A stretch of DNA of 64,000 nt, taken from positions 65,951,103 through 66,015,102 of the forward strand of contig CM057231.1 in NCBI GenBank assembly GCA_029891385.1, read 5' to 3'. A program made the position numbers and the translations under genes. The DNA comes from Erythroxylum novogranatense (lineage: Eukaryota; Streptophyta; Magnoliopsida; Malpighiales; Erythroxylaceae). Position 1 is the stretch's first letter, and each line of letters opens with the position of its first letter. The notes under the pieces were generated by a model that saw only the letters and a list, made by a program, of their open reading frames with translations, was not told where the DNA came from and did no database searches. This document shows positions 1 through 12,718 of this stretch, one piece after another.

Positions 1-361
1 GTTAGGGAGTAAATATATAGTCAAACAAGCACTTCCCAATGACGTAGTCATGCACAGAGCTTTCCAGCTAATGAATTTAGGGAGGAAACTAAAAACCTCG
101 AGGTTTTGAAGTATGAATGACTAGTTAACAATGCAAAAGGCCTTTGTGAAGTCTATCTTTAATGAGCAGTTTGTCATGTTTTTGTAGGAGTGGTAATTTT
201 TAAAAAATTCCTTAGCCAGTAACAAATTGTCCCCAATATTTCTTCTTATAACAAAACCAAATTGGGAGACGTTAATAAGTTCTTTATGATGGGTTTGAAT
301 CTTAGGACAAGTATCGTAGAGATAACTTTGTAGAGTAGGTTACAAAAAGAGAATGGTCTTA
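1..361. other. AT-rich stretch without recognised gene
   Basis: No open frame of useful length and no LTR end, PBS or transposon protein motif is visible here. It lies just left of an LTR start at 362 and may be older transposon or intergenic DNA. Confidence 0.5.
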
Positions 362-3100
362 TGTTGGCCCCAAATTTTTTTTCTTGATGAATAAACATGA
401 TTTAGATAATTTTGAGGTTTTGATAGATTATTTTTTTGAAATAATTTAATTATGTCAAAGTTAGTAGGATTTATTGAATGGGTAAATGGAATTAAAGTGT
501 TAAGGTTATAAGAATATTCAAGGGTATTTTTGGCAAGATACTTAAGGTTAAAAGAACATAAGCCTATAAGGAATGGTAAAATGGACTTTTTGGACTCATT
601 ATATGTAGAAATAGAAGAAAGAAATGTAGTCTTGCATTTAAAAGAAGAAAAAACATGAATTGGGAGAGAAGAAGAGAAAATAAGAAAGAAAGAGAAGAGA
701 ATTTCGGTGGTTAAGAGAAGAGAAGATAGTTGAGCTAGAGTTTCTTCATTTCTTAGCTTTTGAGAGAAAAAGGTAGATGAAAAAAAGAGCTTCCATTTGA
801 GCTAAAGATCTCTTCATTTGGTGAAGAATCAAGGTAAGATCATTTTAAATCATTTAGATTTTTGAAAGGATTTTAGTTTATAGAGTTTAGAAAATGCAGG
901 GGTTTAAGTATTCTACAACTAATTTTAGTGATTGTACTTTGTGAGAATTTCAATTGAAAACCCTATATAGTGAGATTTTTATTATTGTATAAAGGGGATC
1001 AAAAGAGGAGCAAGAGAAGAGACATTTTGAGCAAGTCTATAAGCAACAAAATCAAGGTACGTTACGCGTTTATAATAAAGTTATGAGCCACTAATGCTTT
1101 TTCAAATCAATAAAATAAAATGATTTCAATTACTTCATAAATGTTGCTTTAATGTTTTTAAGTGATTTGAGAAATTGCTACATATTGGTATGAATTTTGA
1201 TGATGAAATGGAAAATGGTTTTGAAATATTTATGTTATGCCTTGAAAAATGTCATGATATTTTGTATAAACGAAAAGAACATGAAATATGAGCATATGAT
1301 GTCATGATTTGAGTATGAATATGTGCTTTTGTTTGGGCAAGAGAGGAAACCGTTTCGTTAGTCGTGTGCACGTTAACCTATAGCCTTCTCCCGACTTCCC
1401 GTTTAAAGCCATGAGATATAGAAAAATCGAACTCATTTTGTTCACGGTGTAAACTCCGGTTTCTCCTTTTTGTTCCACGGAACTCTCGAGCTATTTGTTT
1501 GTGCATTGCATCTTCGAATTGTCAAGAATGGTGCATAATTGAGTGTTATGTTTTGATGGTGAAATGTACATGCTATGTTTATATGATGATGTGTAATTAT
1601 GAGTTTTGAGCTAGACTTGAGAATTTGAGAACTATGTGTTTTATGAATTCAATATGAATTTTCTATAACAAATGAACTTTTCAACGATTTTTCTTATTCT
1701 CCGTTATAAACTTGTTACACATGAGTTTTCAAGCTCACCCCCTTTTCGTCCCATCTCTAGGTCATAGCTAAGAGCTCAAGTGCTCAAGAGCCTAAGAGAA
1801 TTTCTCCAAAATGTTTTTTGTTTTGTATTTTGAGTTAGTTTTGGGAAAGCATAATGTTTTAGTCGCATTTCAAGTTTATTTGTTCAAGAATCTTTTGTAA
1901 ATTGAGATTTTAAGAGGATGATGTATTGTGGCTTGAAATGCCATTAAGGATTTGTAAAAATTTATTCTTTTGATATTAATGAAATATGAAAGGTGCATGG
2001 ATGATGTACCATTTCGTCCCCATAATTAAAGGTTAGAACCCATATTTCAATAATGGAGAAAATAGCAATGTGGGAGTTAGAAGATTTGCATTTCATGCTC
2101 AGCAACATGTCAGCATACATGCATGTGGATTTGAATTTTTGCATACATGAAATAATTATACATGCACTCATTGACATTCTCGGTATAATTGTATTGTAAT
2201 GGGATTAGTTGAAAATTAGTGGATTCGATGTTAAAAATTTTTAAATGGTGGATTGAGAATTCAGAATGGTCTACAACTATAGTAAATGAATTTTTGGATA
2301 GTGAATGATAAAAATTTACGTTAGTAGAATGAAGAGGAGAAGCTGGAAAGGTTAGCACCAATATGAAACTTCCTAGATTAAACTATATTGATCTAGGCCA
2401 TTTTTGACAAAATTTTCTTCATGAAATTTGTAGAATGGAAGCTAGGCCATCTTTCTTTTAGTTTTCCATTGATATAAATTTTGCAATTTTTTGAGTTCTT
2501 GATCAAAAGTTATGGAAGCTAGAAGTTGGGTATGTGACATTAGGGTTAAAGGCAAAATTGGTGTAAAATGGAAATGGCACGACGGTGACTTTGAGGAATA
2601 GTGAAAATGAGGCTTTTTGAGTTAAATTTATTTGCACCATCGTGCTTGGTGAAAAATGGCAGCTTGCACCCTTGTGCTTAAGCACGATCGTGCACTTGAG
2701 GTTTCTCCCTATGCTGAATAGTCTTGCTTCTTTTGATCATAACTCCTTCTCTAGACATCCAAATGACTTGATTCTTGAACCATTGGATTCACAAGACATT
2801 GCTATATCTCTCTACAAAAAATCATAACAATCTGAAATCATTCTGGAGAGATTGATTGATGAATTTGAGACGGGATTGGTGAGGATTTCTGGAAAATGAT
2901 AACTAGAGTATTTTCACTGAACATGCTTCGGTATTTTAGGCATAACTTGTTATTTAGTTATGAAAATGAAATGATTCTTAATTTATATTAAAATATAGAC
3001 ATATAGATACAATGGTTATGAATAAATCAAATTCCAATTCTGTCTCCATAGTTCAAAAATCTGACTTGAAGTTGGGTATAGAATACTGTTACAGTTAAGG
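362..3100 (+). repeat. Tekay/Del-like LTR, partial (T1)
   Basis: It begins TGTTGGCCCC at 362, like the forward start of the solo LTR at 59413-62272 (TGTTGGTCCCC) and of the Gypsy LTRs at 44166 and 51213. The homology is collinear. The block near 1340-1510 (accgtttcgttagtc.. to ..ttgtgcattgc) matches the reverse complement of 44690-44850. The block at 1860-1970 matches the reverse complement of about 60160-60270. No CCAACA end was found, so the right boundary is approximate. No TSD was identified. Short open frames inside are not conserved proteins. Confidence 0.6.
2577..2693. repeat. Short palindrome cluster in LTR T1
   Basis: Two overlapping perfect 12-bp palindromes, GTGCTTAAGCAC and GCACGATCGTGC, lie at about 2674-2693. 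Related imperfect copies (GGCACGACGGTGAC, GCACCATCGTGC) occur at about 2577 and 2637. The cluster is followed by a 'cataactcc..tccaaatgacttgattcttg' type module (seen around 2740-2780) that also occurs after the palindrome blocks of other LTRs in the window. Confidence 0.65.
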
Positions 3101-4048
3101 AATGGTCTGAATTTTTTTTGGAGTATAATTTCTCGAACATTGAACCAAATCAAATGATCTTGGTGTTATTAGAAACTTAAGACAATATGGAGCATGTTAT
3201 TATAAGAAATTTTTGCAAAATTACCTCATTTGCATTATCTAATTTATCATGGAAAACTGACCCAAAGGTTTGGGATTTTGGAGAAATTATAAGAAAGAAT
3301 AAGAGTTTAGATATTGTATGATCATATAATGTTAGGATAACAATAACGAATGAATTATTGGTATTAAAGTCCCGAATACATGTGTTTAATGGAGTTGAAG
3401 GGGTTTATATGATTGAAGTTATGATTCAAGAAGAGGAGTAAAGTGTGAGTAAAGTGTATCTAGTTTAAATGAATGAGAAATTGATGATAAGAGCAAGTAA
3501 TGCGAGAAAAGAAATGATAAGTGATTGAATTATGAAATTTGATAATATACCTGGTATTGTCAAGAACATGCATTGCACATATTCTATATACACACGTGTG
3601 CATAAATGAATGCTTATAATTATGCAAAGTTATTAATGTGTGTGCAATGTATGTATTGCATAATTTCGATGTGCAGGATAAATGTCCACATTCAAACGTT
3701 TCCAGATCATGGAAGCTAATACTAATCTGGAGCATACTGTGAGTAGACCTAGATGGTCTCATTTCATTGTTTATTTTGTTTGAATTTTTGTATTGATTGA
3801 CTACTGAATGCTTATATGAATGTGATTGACTATGTTGAATTTCGGACAGAAGGTTCGATGATTGTGAAATGTGGATGAGATATTGAAGTGCTACTTGCAT
3901 ATGAATATGATGAACTAAATGTTTCATGATATGATTGATTGAAAATGTGAGATGCATTCCATAAATGAATGCCTGATTAGATAATGGGAGTTATGACCAG
4001 AGTAGCCACCGATCAGAGCTTAAAGCTTAAAATGTGAAAAGAGTCTCG
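3101..4048 (+). repeat. LTR B, left part (split by SIRE-A copy 1)
   Basis: The stretch around 3680-3760 (agatcatggaagctaat.. to ..gacctagatggtctcat) matches the reverse complement of about 63720-63770, within the LTR at the right end of the window. It reads on across the 4049-13707 insertion into 13713-14508. The true left boundary is not clear. No coding potential was recognised. Confidence 0.5.
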
Positions 4049-4099
4049 TGTTAAGTCAAACCAGACTTCACGTATTAAATAATTTTGATAATAAACAAA

Positions 4100-4400
4100 G
4101 ACAAATATACGGAAGAAAAAGCAGATGATACAAAAGCAGACGAAAGAAAAACAGACGGAAGGAAAAGCAGACGATACAAAAGGCATTTAAAGAAAAAGCA
4201 GGCGGAAGGAAAAGGCAGGCGATACAAAAGGCGATACAAAAGCGGGCATTTAAGCTTTACGAAGACAAAAAGCAGACGATACAAAAAGCAGACGGAAGCT
4301 TTACGAAGACAAAAAGGAGACGATACAAAAAGCAGACGGAAGCTTTACGAAGACAAAAAAACAGACGATGCAAAAATAAGACGGAAGAAAGAAACATCAG
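4100..4400. repeat. Tandem repeats in 5' LTR of A1
   Basis: Degenerate units of roughly 35-45 bp are built from AAGCTTTACGAAGACAAAAA and AGCAGACGATACAAAA blocks. Copy number and exact spelling differ between the four SIRE-A LTRs (also 12795-13080, 20040-20360, 28790-29110). The K/R-rich open frame across this tract is a by-product of the repeat. Confidence 0.85.
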
Positions 4401-4486
4401 TTTAAGACGGTTACGGAGCTAAACTGAATAATCGTTTCTTTAAAGATTCAAGAAGCAGATAGTCAAGAAACAGTTGAAGTTCCGAC

Positions 4487-4494
4487 TATAAATA
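4487..4494 (+). promoter_or_regulatory. TATA box of A1 5' LTR
   Basis: TATAAATA in the context gacTATAAATAAGAGTCGAG is conserved in the SIRE-A LTRs and lies mid-LTR, where the U3/R promoter is expected. Transcription start itself cannot be seen. Confidence 0.6.
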
Positions 4495-5035
4495 AGAGTC
4501 GAGATTGAAGAAGAAATAATTTTTGGAAAAAGTGAATGAAACTCTGTGTATTCAATATCCGCTCATCTCGAGAAAAATTGCGAACTATTTTCGAGTGTAT
4601 ATTGTGAAGAGCAACTCTTTTGTAAAAGCTCTTTATCGCTTTTCATTTTGAAAAAGTGCTATAGATAACAAGAGGCTAAGAGTAAAAGAATACTTGTTAA
4701 AGAGACTCAAGAGGCTCGCCTAAAGAATACTTGTAATCAGTTTGAGATAGTGAAAATCTCGAAGAATATCTCGAGGATCGGACGTAGCCCACGGTTTGGG
4801 GTGAACTAGGATAAAATTGCTGTTTCTCTCTCTAACTCTTACTTTTCTTAAATCGTAGTTTTCATTATTAACAAAGTTTTTCAAACTAGTTAAGAATTGA
4901 TTTATTTATAAGTTTTCGAAAGAACAAGCAATTGTTATTGAAGGGATTAAAAAAAGGTTTATCACAATTCAACCCCCTTCTTGTGTATCTTGGTCATATT
5001 ATTACTCAATATATTAACGTGTGATTTACTTCAAT

Positions 5036-5046
5036 TGGTATCGAGC
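5036..5046 (+). other. Primer-binding site of A1
   Basis: TGGTATCGAGC lies 2 nt after the 5' LTR. The canonical plant initiator-Met PBS is TGGTATCAGAGC, so the A of CAG (or the AG step) is missing. The same defect is seen in A2 at 21026. Confidence 0.85.
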
Positions 5047-5089
5047 AAGGTGTTCAAGAATCACTCTAATAAAGTGTGAACTAAAGAAA

Positions 5090-6700
5090 ATGGTGGAATC
5101 ACACGATATTGCGGAAGGAGCCTCGGTCACCGACCTCCAAAGATTCAATGGTGAAGACTACCACTATTGGAAGGATCGAATGAGATTGTTTATCGAGTCT
5201 ACTCACATTGACCTTTGGGACGTCATCGAGAATGGACCTTACACACCAAGATGATGATAAAAATCCAATTCCACGAGAAAGATGGACAGCTGAACAGAAA
5301 GCAAGATTTCAACTAAACTCCAAAGCAAAATTTTTCTTGAGTTGTGCATTGAGCGGAAGCGAGTATGACAAAGTGCATGGATGCGATACTGCCAAAGAAA
5401 TGTGGGATACATTATCAATTGCACATGAAGGAACAAATCAAGTGAAGGAGTCCAAGATAAGTATTTTGGTGCATCAGTACGAGTTATTCAAGATGAAAGA
5501 AGAAGAGACCATTGATCAAATGTTTGGAAGATTCCAAACAATTGTTAATAGGCTAAAGCTCTTGGAAGAACGTACAACAGTCAAGACCATGTTCGAAAGA
5601 TTTTGAGGAGTCTGCCTAAAAGATGGAGACCCAAAGTAATCAACTGCATAAGAAGCCAAAGACCTAAGCATCTGAAGCTTGATGAATTGCTTGGATCGTT
5701 GAAGATACACGGCAGAGCTTGATGCGAAGATAAGCCCAAAAGGAGAAGTCCATAGCGCTCAAAGCAAGTCAAAAGAATCACAAAATCCGAAGAAGAAAAC
5801 AAAAGAAATACATCAAAGGCGTTAAAGATTGAAGAAGCGAAAGGATGATGATTCCAGAAGTCGAATCAATCAAGTGATGAAGATTTATGAGCTATCTTTC
5901 ATTTCAAGAAAGATAAGAAGAATGTGGTAAAAGAAGTCCAAAGGAAATTCAACATTTAGAAGGAACAACGGAAAAGACGATGAAAAAGTCGATAAAGCAT
6001 CCATTACCTGTTATGAATGCAAGAAGCCGGGACATTACAAGTCCGAGTGTCCAATGTTGAAAAGACAACCCGTAAGGAGTAGAGATAACAAGAAAAGCAT
6101 GATGGCAACGTGGAAGATCTAGATTCATCGAATCGATACAAGTTCACAAGCGTCGTAACATGCTAACATATGTCTGGTAGTGAAGAAGAAAGTGATGAGG
6201 AGGTAACTTCCACTATAATGATATACAAGATGCATATTCGTAATTGTTAGAGAATTCTCATGCTATTCGAAACAAGACAAGTCATTGAAGAAGAAATATG
6301 TAGAAAACCTCAAACATATTCATGAGATAGAGAGTGAGAATATAAGTTTGAGAAAGCAAGTTGAGAAATTGAATAACAACAAAGTTGTAGATAGATTCAA
6401 GAGATTAATCAATTGAAATCGAGAATTAATAATCTCTCAATTGATCTAGCTAAATTTACGATAGTACAAAAAGATGAATAAAATGATAGGAGAATACGTA
6501 CATCCGAGGATAAAAGCTGGATTAGGGTTTACTAAAATAAGCCCCAAAGATTACGTAGTAAAATCGGCTTGCTCAAAAAATAAGAAAAGATATCAATCAG
6601 ATTTTCGGAAGGTCATCAACATTATCATTCTACACATCATTATCATTCATTACATCAGATTAACCCTAAAGGACCCAAGAGAATCGGGTACCTAAAAATA
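5090..6700 (+). pseudogene. gag: Copia gag, A1 (broken)
   Basis: Gag would form the virus-like particle and bind RNA. The chosen start is ATG 5090, whose frame gives a UBN2/DUF4219-type N-terminus with FNGEDYHYWKDRM. A frameshift near 5250 moves the frame to the next segment (NPIPRERW.. through QMFGRFQTIVNRL). More shifts follow. A CCHC zinc knuckle (C-YE-C-KKPG-H-YKSE-C) is at 6009-6050. Coiled-coil-like sequence and a GPKRI/WVPK-like linker lie before the protease. Frames are interrupted at least near 5250, 5600 and 6120. Several of these breaks are absent or different in copy A2. Confidence 0.85.
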
Positions 6701-6750
6701 AAATAATATCTCCTAGTAAATCCTTCGTTGGAAGAACCAGCAAGCACCAT

Positions 6751-8270
6751 TGGTATATGGACGGTGGATGCTCGCGTCACATGACGGAAACAAGTCTATG
6801 TTCTTAGATCTTGATCAAGAAAGGAGGATCAGAACTTTTGGAGACAACCAACAAGGAAAGATAATCGGGTTTGGTAAGATTGGTAAGAATTCTCATGCAT
6901 GCATTAATAACGTATTACTAGTCGATGGTTTAAAGCATAACTTAATAAGTATTAGTCAATTATGTGATTCTGGTTTTGAAGTTTCTTTTAATCAAAAATT
7001 TTGTGAAGTCAGAAACAAAGATGGTTCCATCTTCTTTTCAGCCAAAAGACGAAACAATCTTTATAAAATTGATTTAGACGTTTTTCAGTCTCAAAATTTT
7101 TCATGTTTTTTATCTACTGAAGATGAAAGACTGATCTGGCATAAAAAACTAGGTCATGTCAGTTTTAAACATATTTCAAAACTTTTGAAACATGATTTGG
7201 TAAAAGGTTTGCCACAAATTCGTTTTGACAAAGATTTCTTTTGTGAAAGTTGTCAGAAAGGGAAACAAGTTAAAACCTCTTTCTCTTCAAAACATTTCAT
7301 AACTTCTTCTAGACCACTTGAGTTGTTACATATGGACTTATTTGGTCCAACAAGAACAATAAGTCTTGGTGGAAAGAAGTATGGACTTGTGATTGTTGAT
7401 GATTTTACAAGGTTTTGTTGGATACTCTTTCTATCACATAAAGATGAGTCTTTCAAGTGTTTTAGAAACCTTTCCATGAGATTACAAAATGAAAGAGGAA
7501 TGTCTATAGCCAGCATAAGGAGTGATCATGGAGGAGAATTTGAAAATGAGAAGTTCAGAGTATTCTGCGAAGAAAAAGGAATTTTCATAACTTCTCTGCC
7601 CCAAGGACTCCACAAAGCAGAATGGAGTTGTTGAGAGGAAGAATAGGACGATTCAAGAGATGGCAAGAACAATGTCATGCGAGATGAATCTTCCTAAATA
7701 CTTCAAGCGTAAGTCATCAATACAAAGATGCTACATTCGTAATAGAGTCTTCACTGCGACCAATGTCAAGAAAACTCCTATGAGTTGTGGAATGGAAGAA
7801 GACCAAACATTTCTTATTTCCATCCTTTGACCGCAAGTGCACTTTTCTCAACACAAAGGAAGCTCTGGACAAATTTGATGCGAAGACACTTTCGTGAATT
7901 TTTCTAGGCTATTCTCTCACTTCAAAGGCATTTAGAGTCTTCAACCTCACCTCAAAGATTGAAGAAACTATTCACGTTAAGTTCGATGATAGCTCTCAAC
8001 CCAATAAGGAAGAGGAATCAGAAGATGATGCTGTTATAGTGCCCTTGACGCAGTGTAAGGAAGTATCTTCATCAGGAACACTTCATGATGAAAAGACAGA
8101 TATCTCTAAGAATTTTGAGTTAAAGAAAGATTGGAGATACAAAAGCTCTCATCCTAAAGAGTCAATTATCGGAGAAACCTCAGAAGGTGTAAGAACAAGG
8201 TCCAAGTTCAGAAGAGAAGCCAACGTGGCATTTATATCTCAAGTAGAACCCAAAAGATTGATGAAGCTCT
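6751..8270 (+). pseudogene. pol: Copia protease-integrase region, A1 (broken)
   Basis: The segment starts WYMDGGCSRHMT at 6751. The aspartic protease triad reads D-G-G where A2 and S5 have D-S-G. It is followed by the pre-integrase domain and an HHCC zinc finger (WHKKLGH .. CESCQKGK, about 7137-7263). The integrase core shows HMDLFGPT and RSDHGGEF, giving two of the catalytic acids. A frameshift near 7600 removes the reading frame before the expected PQQNGVVER glutamate. The remainder to about 8270 contains the IN C-terminal and linker sequence in several frames. Confidence 0.85.
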
Positions 8271-9758
8271 AAAAGATGAAGCATGGATATTAGCTATGCA
8301 AGAGGAGTTGAATCAATTCAAGAGGAATAAAGTCCGTCCTTAGTTCCTAAACCTGAAAAGAAATCCATTATTGGTACTAGATGGATATTCAAGAATAAGC
8401 TAGACGAATCGGGAAAAGTAAGTCGCAATAAGGCAAGATTAGTAGCACAAGGCTATAATCGCAGGAAGGAATAGACTATAATGAGACATATGCTCCAAGA
8501 GCAAGACTTGAAGCAATAAGGATACTGCTTGCATATCTTTGTTTGCCATGACATAAAGCTTTTTAGATGGATGTAAAAGTGCATTTCTGAATGGCTTTAT
8601 AGATGAAGAAGTCTATGTCAAACAACCTCCTGGATTTGAGGATATAAAGTATCCAGATCATGTCTACAGACTTCATAAAGCCTTATATGGATCAAACAGC
8701 TCCTAGAGCATGGTATGATCGTCTGAGCTCATTTCTTATTGAAAATGGATTTTCTAGAGGTAAAGTTGACAAAACTCTTTTAGGAAGAACTTGTATAATG
8801 ATTTTATTATCAGGCAAATCTATGTTGATGATATTATTTTGGTGCCACCTCAAAAGGTTATGCATAAGCTTTGAAAATATGATGAAAAATGAATTTGAGA
8901 TGAGCATGATGGGTGAGTTAAAATTCTTTCTTGGATTGCAAGTAAAGCAAACTAAGGATAAGATTTTTATCCATCAACAAAAATATGTCAAAGAATTGTT
9001 GTCTAAATTTGATATGTGCGAAGTTAAAAGTATGTCTACATCGATGCATCCTTCAAACTTGTTGTCGAAAGACGAAAGTGGTAAGAAGGTGGATCAAACC
9101 CTATTTAGAGGGATGATTGGTTCTTTGCTTTATCTTACAACAAGTAGACCTGACATTCTATTCAGTGTATGCTTGTGTGCAAGGTTTCAGGCCGATCCTA
9201 GAGAATCTCATTACATAGCTATAAAACGAATTTTGAGATATCTCGCAGGTACTACTAATCTTTGCTTAATGTATGAGAAAGGTAAAGATTTCAGGTTGAA
9301 TGGATATTGCGATGCGGACTATGCCGGTGATAGGATTGAAAGGAAGAGCACGAGTGGTGGTTGTCACTACCTTGGACCAAACCTGGTGTCATGGTCAAGC
9401 AAGAGACAAAGCTCGATTGCATTATCAACCGCAGAAGCTGAATATATGTCTGCCGCAAGTTATTGTTCACAATTACTGTGGATCAAGTATCAATTGGAGG
9501 ACTACTCAATACAAGAGGAAGAGATTCCAATATCTGCGACAACACCAAATACCATCACTTGTCAAAGAATCCAATTCAACATTCAAGGTGAAGCACATTG
9601 AAGTTAGACATCATTTCTTGAGAGATTACGCTCGTAAGAAAGTTGTCGACCTACAATTGTGGAAACGAAATTTCAAAGGCGCAGATATCTTCACAAAACC
9701 ACTAAGTGAAGATCGCTTTAAAGAAATCGAGACGAACCTCAATATGGTGATGTTAATG
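8271..9758 (+). pseudogene. pol: Copia reverse transcriptase-RNase H, A1 (broken)
   Basis: RT begins with WIFKNKLDESGKV-like sequence near 8385. MDVK.AFLNGF follows at about 8568. The catalytic YVDD is at 8821-8832, out of frame with flanking parts. From about 8900 a long continuous frame carries LKFFLGLQVKQT, SRPDILFSVCLCARFQ and the RNase H (DADYAGDRIERKSTSGG, STAEAEYMSAAS). RNase H ends with the IFTKPLSEDRF motif near 9690-9720 after a further frameshift around 9590. Copia domain order is intact. Confidence 0.87.
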
Positions 9759-9975
9759 ACCAATCATCCGGTTTTTCGCAAAGAAGAAACAGATGAGATC
9801 GGAGGAGATAACGGACAAATCATCTGGTTTTTTTTTTTCGCAAAGAAGAAACAGATAGAGCGGAGGAGTTAACGGATCATTCATCTGATTTTTAAAGACA
9901 AAGACGAGAAGATTAAGAGAGTTAACATTGATCATCGATTTTCAAAAGAAAGACAATGAAACGATGGAGTTAAGC
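9759..9975. repeat. Tandem repeat between RNase H and third ORF, A1
   Basis: About four diverged units of roughly 50-58 bp each begin with an AATCATCTGGTTTTT-like block and end with GGAGTTAACGG-like sequence. A2 has about five units at the corresponding place (25733-25985). The tract is noncoding in any shared frame and lies in the spacer before ORF3. Confidence 0.75.
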
Positions 9976-10191
9976 GGCGTTGGCGGTTTCGAGACTTAAA
10001 ACTTCTTTCACAAAGAAAATTTTAGAGGGAAAAAGGCTGTCAGATCATCGAGAAGTACAATCATTCTAGAATTTGCTATAAAATCCCTAAAACTGACGTT
10101 TGGGATCTCTAACAAATTCAGAAATTGCTAGTTCTCTGAAATCTCTCTGAAAATTCTTCAAGCAAGTTCCTATTCACTCAGAATCAACAAG

Positions 10192-12551
10192 ATGAATGTC
10201 GAGCCCATTTTGCGAGTTGATCCAGGAGCAAACTGGGGAAGATTGGTAAACTTTGAAGATCTAAGAAGGGAACAAATGGATATAGAGCCGGAGATAATAG
10301 CGGCAGGATGGAGAAACTTCTTTCAAATACGAGAGCAAGTTTATCTCAACGAAGTTTATGAGTTCTGGAAACATACTAAAAGTGTGGATAATACTATCGT
10401 ATCGTATGTAGAAACACTCCCTGTTATAGTAACCAAGGAGTTACTGGAAAGAGTCACTGAATGTCCGTGTAGTGGAGTTCAACCTACTAACATGGTGAAA
10501 TGGATGACTAAGCTGAAGTTGAACGAAGATGAAGTTACTCGTCAACTTTATGGTCAGAACAACCCAACTGAAAGAAGAGCCTCTTGGCTTGTACCAAAGG
10601 CAAGGGTTTTGTTTGTTGTTTTGTGTGTTGTGTGTTACCTAGATAGGTTCAAGACATCAAGTCACTACTTTGGATGAACAATGTATCCTTCATCTCCTGA
10701 ATCACCAACCAATAGATTTACCATTTTTGATTTATCAATATATGGTTAAATCAATAAAGGATACAAACACTCTCCCGTATGGGATGTTGTTGACAAGGAT
10801 GTTTAAAGAATCGTGAATCGATTGGAGTTGGGAGTCGACGTAAGGTATCAAGAAGTTATATAGACTCTACATCGATTGCCAAAATGGGTCCGAGATTTTC
10901 AGACAAACAAGGAGCGTAAGAATCAAGGAAAGCAACAACCGAGGGGAGCCTAAACCAAGAAATCCTCTATGAAGGAGAGAAGATCATACTCTCGAGTCGA
11001 AGTCAAGAATCTGCTCGATTTTTGAATCAGTGACTTAAAGAAAGGGGAACCTTTGGTGAGTGACATTCATAAGCAAGCAAGAACGCCACCCACAAAGGAA
11101 ACTGCAAATGTAAAGAAGCCATCCTTCCAGAGATTCAAGCAAACCAAAGCATTATGAACGCATGAGATCAAAAGCTACAAAATCATCATCATCAATCCTC
11201 GAGAAAGTTTGAAACTCAATCTCAAGGAAATGAAGGAAAAAGGAAAGTAGAAGAACTCGAGAAGAAGAAAGTTCAATCCAAGAGGTCACCAAGATTAAAG
11301 AAAATGAGTGCAAGAAAAGAAGAAAATCCAACAACAGAGGCAAAGGCTAAGAAGACAAGACTAGAAGAAACTGTTGTTGACATTTCTAAAAATCTGCGTA
11401 CGTGTCTTTATTTAGTCTTGTTGAGGTCACTGAAGTTAATATGGAAGTCTCTTCGAAGCGATTATGGAAGTCATTAAGGGTAATATTAAGGATTCTCACA
11501 AAATTCTTAATAATCCAATTTTTGAAGAAATAGTTCCTACTACTTTTCAGTCCACACTTGTCCATAAACAAGTTGCTACACATGTTTTGGGACAGAAGGC
11601 TACTTCGAAAGTTGTAAGTGTGATGACTAATGTTCCATCCAAGTATTTAACTTTTCAAAGAGAAAGATGGGAACATAGATTGGTTGTAAAAGAGGAGAAG
11701 AAGACCAAGTCAGTCATCATCAGAGACAAACCCAAGAGATTTGTCAAAGCATTCTTCAAATCTGTAGACTATGATAATAGCATTTTACATCTGTTGGATA
11801 GGGGTTACAAAAATTTCTATGATCAACTAAAGAGAGTTGGGAGAGAACCATATCCACCAGAGCCATTTGGAGAGCGTATCACTTCTTATCCTATACTGAG
11901 CAGTACAATAATCAAGGTGGTACCTGATCTTCAACCACCAAATTTTGTTGAACTCAATTATGAGAAACTAAAGCTGAAAGTTTAACCTGAGCCAGTATTG
12001 GATGACATGTCTTCTGATCAGATTGAAGAGGCAGTAAAATTGATTGATGAAGCATGTAAGGAGAAAAGGAGTGGTAAGTCCATCTGCGTGTATCAAGATC
12101 CGGACCAAGTCTAACTAAGGCCACGAAGATGATCCATGTGGAGGCAATATCGAATGGGTCAAGATTGTTACATCGATTGGCAACTCGTAATGTTGTTTTA
12201 CTATAATACGAACATTCTCGCGAAATCGACCTCTATCGGAGATCACTTCAATTGCGAAGCTATGCCATGGTTTGGACGCACTTTTCAACGAATAAGAGAT
12301 TCCTATGATCTTGATATCAATGAACAAGTCAGTATTTGTTCCTCCTCCTCTTACGCAAATCATTGAACCAAATGTCTTTAACAAGGAAGCTTATACAACA
12401 ACAAGGGCTATCGTTGAAAAGCAAGTTGTTAAGACAAGACCCTCGACGAAGATGAATCATCAACACTAAAGAAGCATGTTCGGAAGCTTGATAAAGATAT
12501 GAAGAAGATTAAGAAGATGCTGAAAAGTTGGTGAAGCAGATTGGAAAATAA
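10192..12551 (+). pseudogene. Third ORF of SIRE-like element A1 (broken)
   Basis: This is an extra ORF downstream of RNase H, starting at ATG 10192 (MNVEPILRVDPG). The first 160 codons are open (AGWRNFFQIREQVYLNEVYEFW, ETLPVIVTKELLERV), then a frameshift near 10630 breaks the frame. Later segments are open at 11464-11985 and again toward the end. The C-terminus is Lys-rich and coiled-coil-like (LDKDMKKIKKML..KLVKQ), with TAA at 12549-12551. The N-terminal half resembles the 'putative plant transposon protein' domain of plant ORFs (recall, not searched). SIRE elements are known for an env-like or extra ORF here. No signal peptide or clear membrane span is seen. Function is unknown. Confidence 0.7.
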
Positions 12552-12718
12552 TTGTTTGAGCAATAACAAATAAGGGAGAAGGAGAAGGAAGAGAGAAGGA
12601 GAAGGAAGAAATCAATTTGGAAGGATGAAGATAATTTTTTTTCCTCAATACTTCAGATAAATCACAAGTATATGATACTTTTCAGATTTCTCTAAATTCA
12701 CAAGTATTTGTTATTATC
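12552..12718 (+). other. Spacer before PPT of A1
   Basis: Purine-rich noncoding leader to the PPT (gaaggagaagg-like runs, then AT-rich sequence). No gene is seen. Confidence 0.6.

Larger units (their letters stand above)
4049..5033 (+). repeat. 5' LTR of A1
   Basis: The 985-bp LTR starts TG and ends CA. It is near identical to the 3' LTR at 12731-13707 and to both LTRs of A2. It holds a variable tandem-repeat tract (about 4100-4400), a TATA box and the ..gaacccacggtttggggtg.. type R/U5 segment near 4785-4810. Confidence 0.93.

Noticed and set aside
4085..4405. Lys/Arg-rich open frame of 106 codons
   Set aside because: It is the translation of the LTR tandem repeat; the other SIRE-A LTRs do not keep the frame.
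10580..10640. Hydrophobic stretch in the third ORF as an envelope transmembrane segment
   Set aside because: The run is created partly by a frameshift in A1; in A2 it reads VLFVVLCDCVLPRIGSR, with charged residues following, and looks like a buried helix rather than a membrane span.
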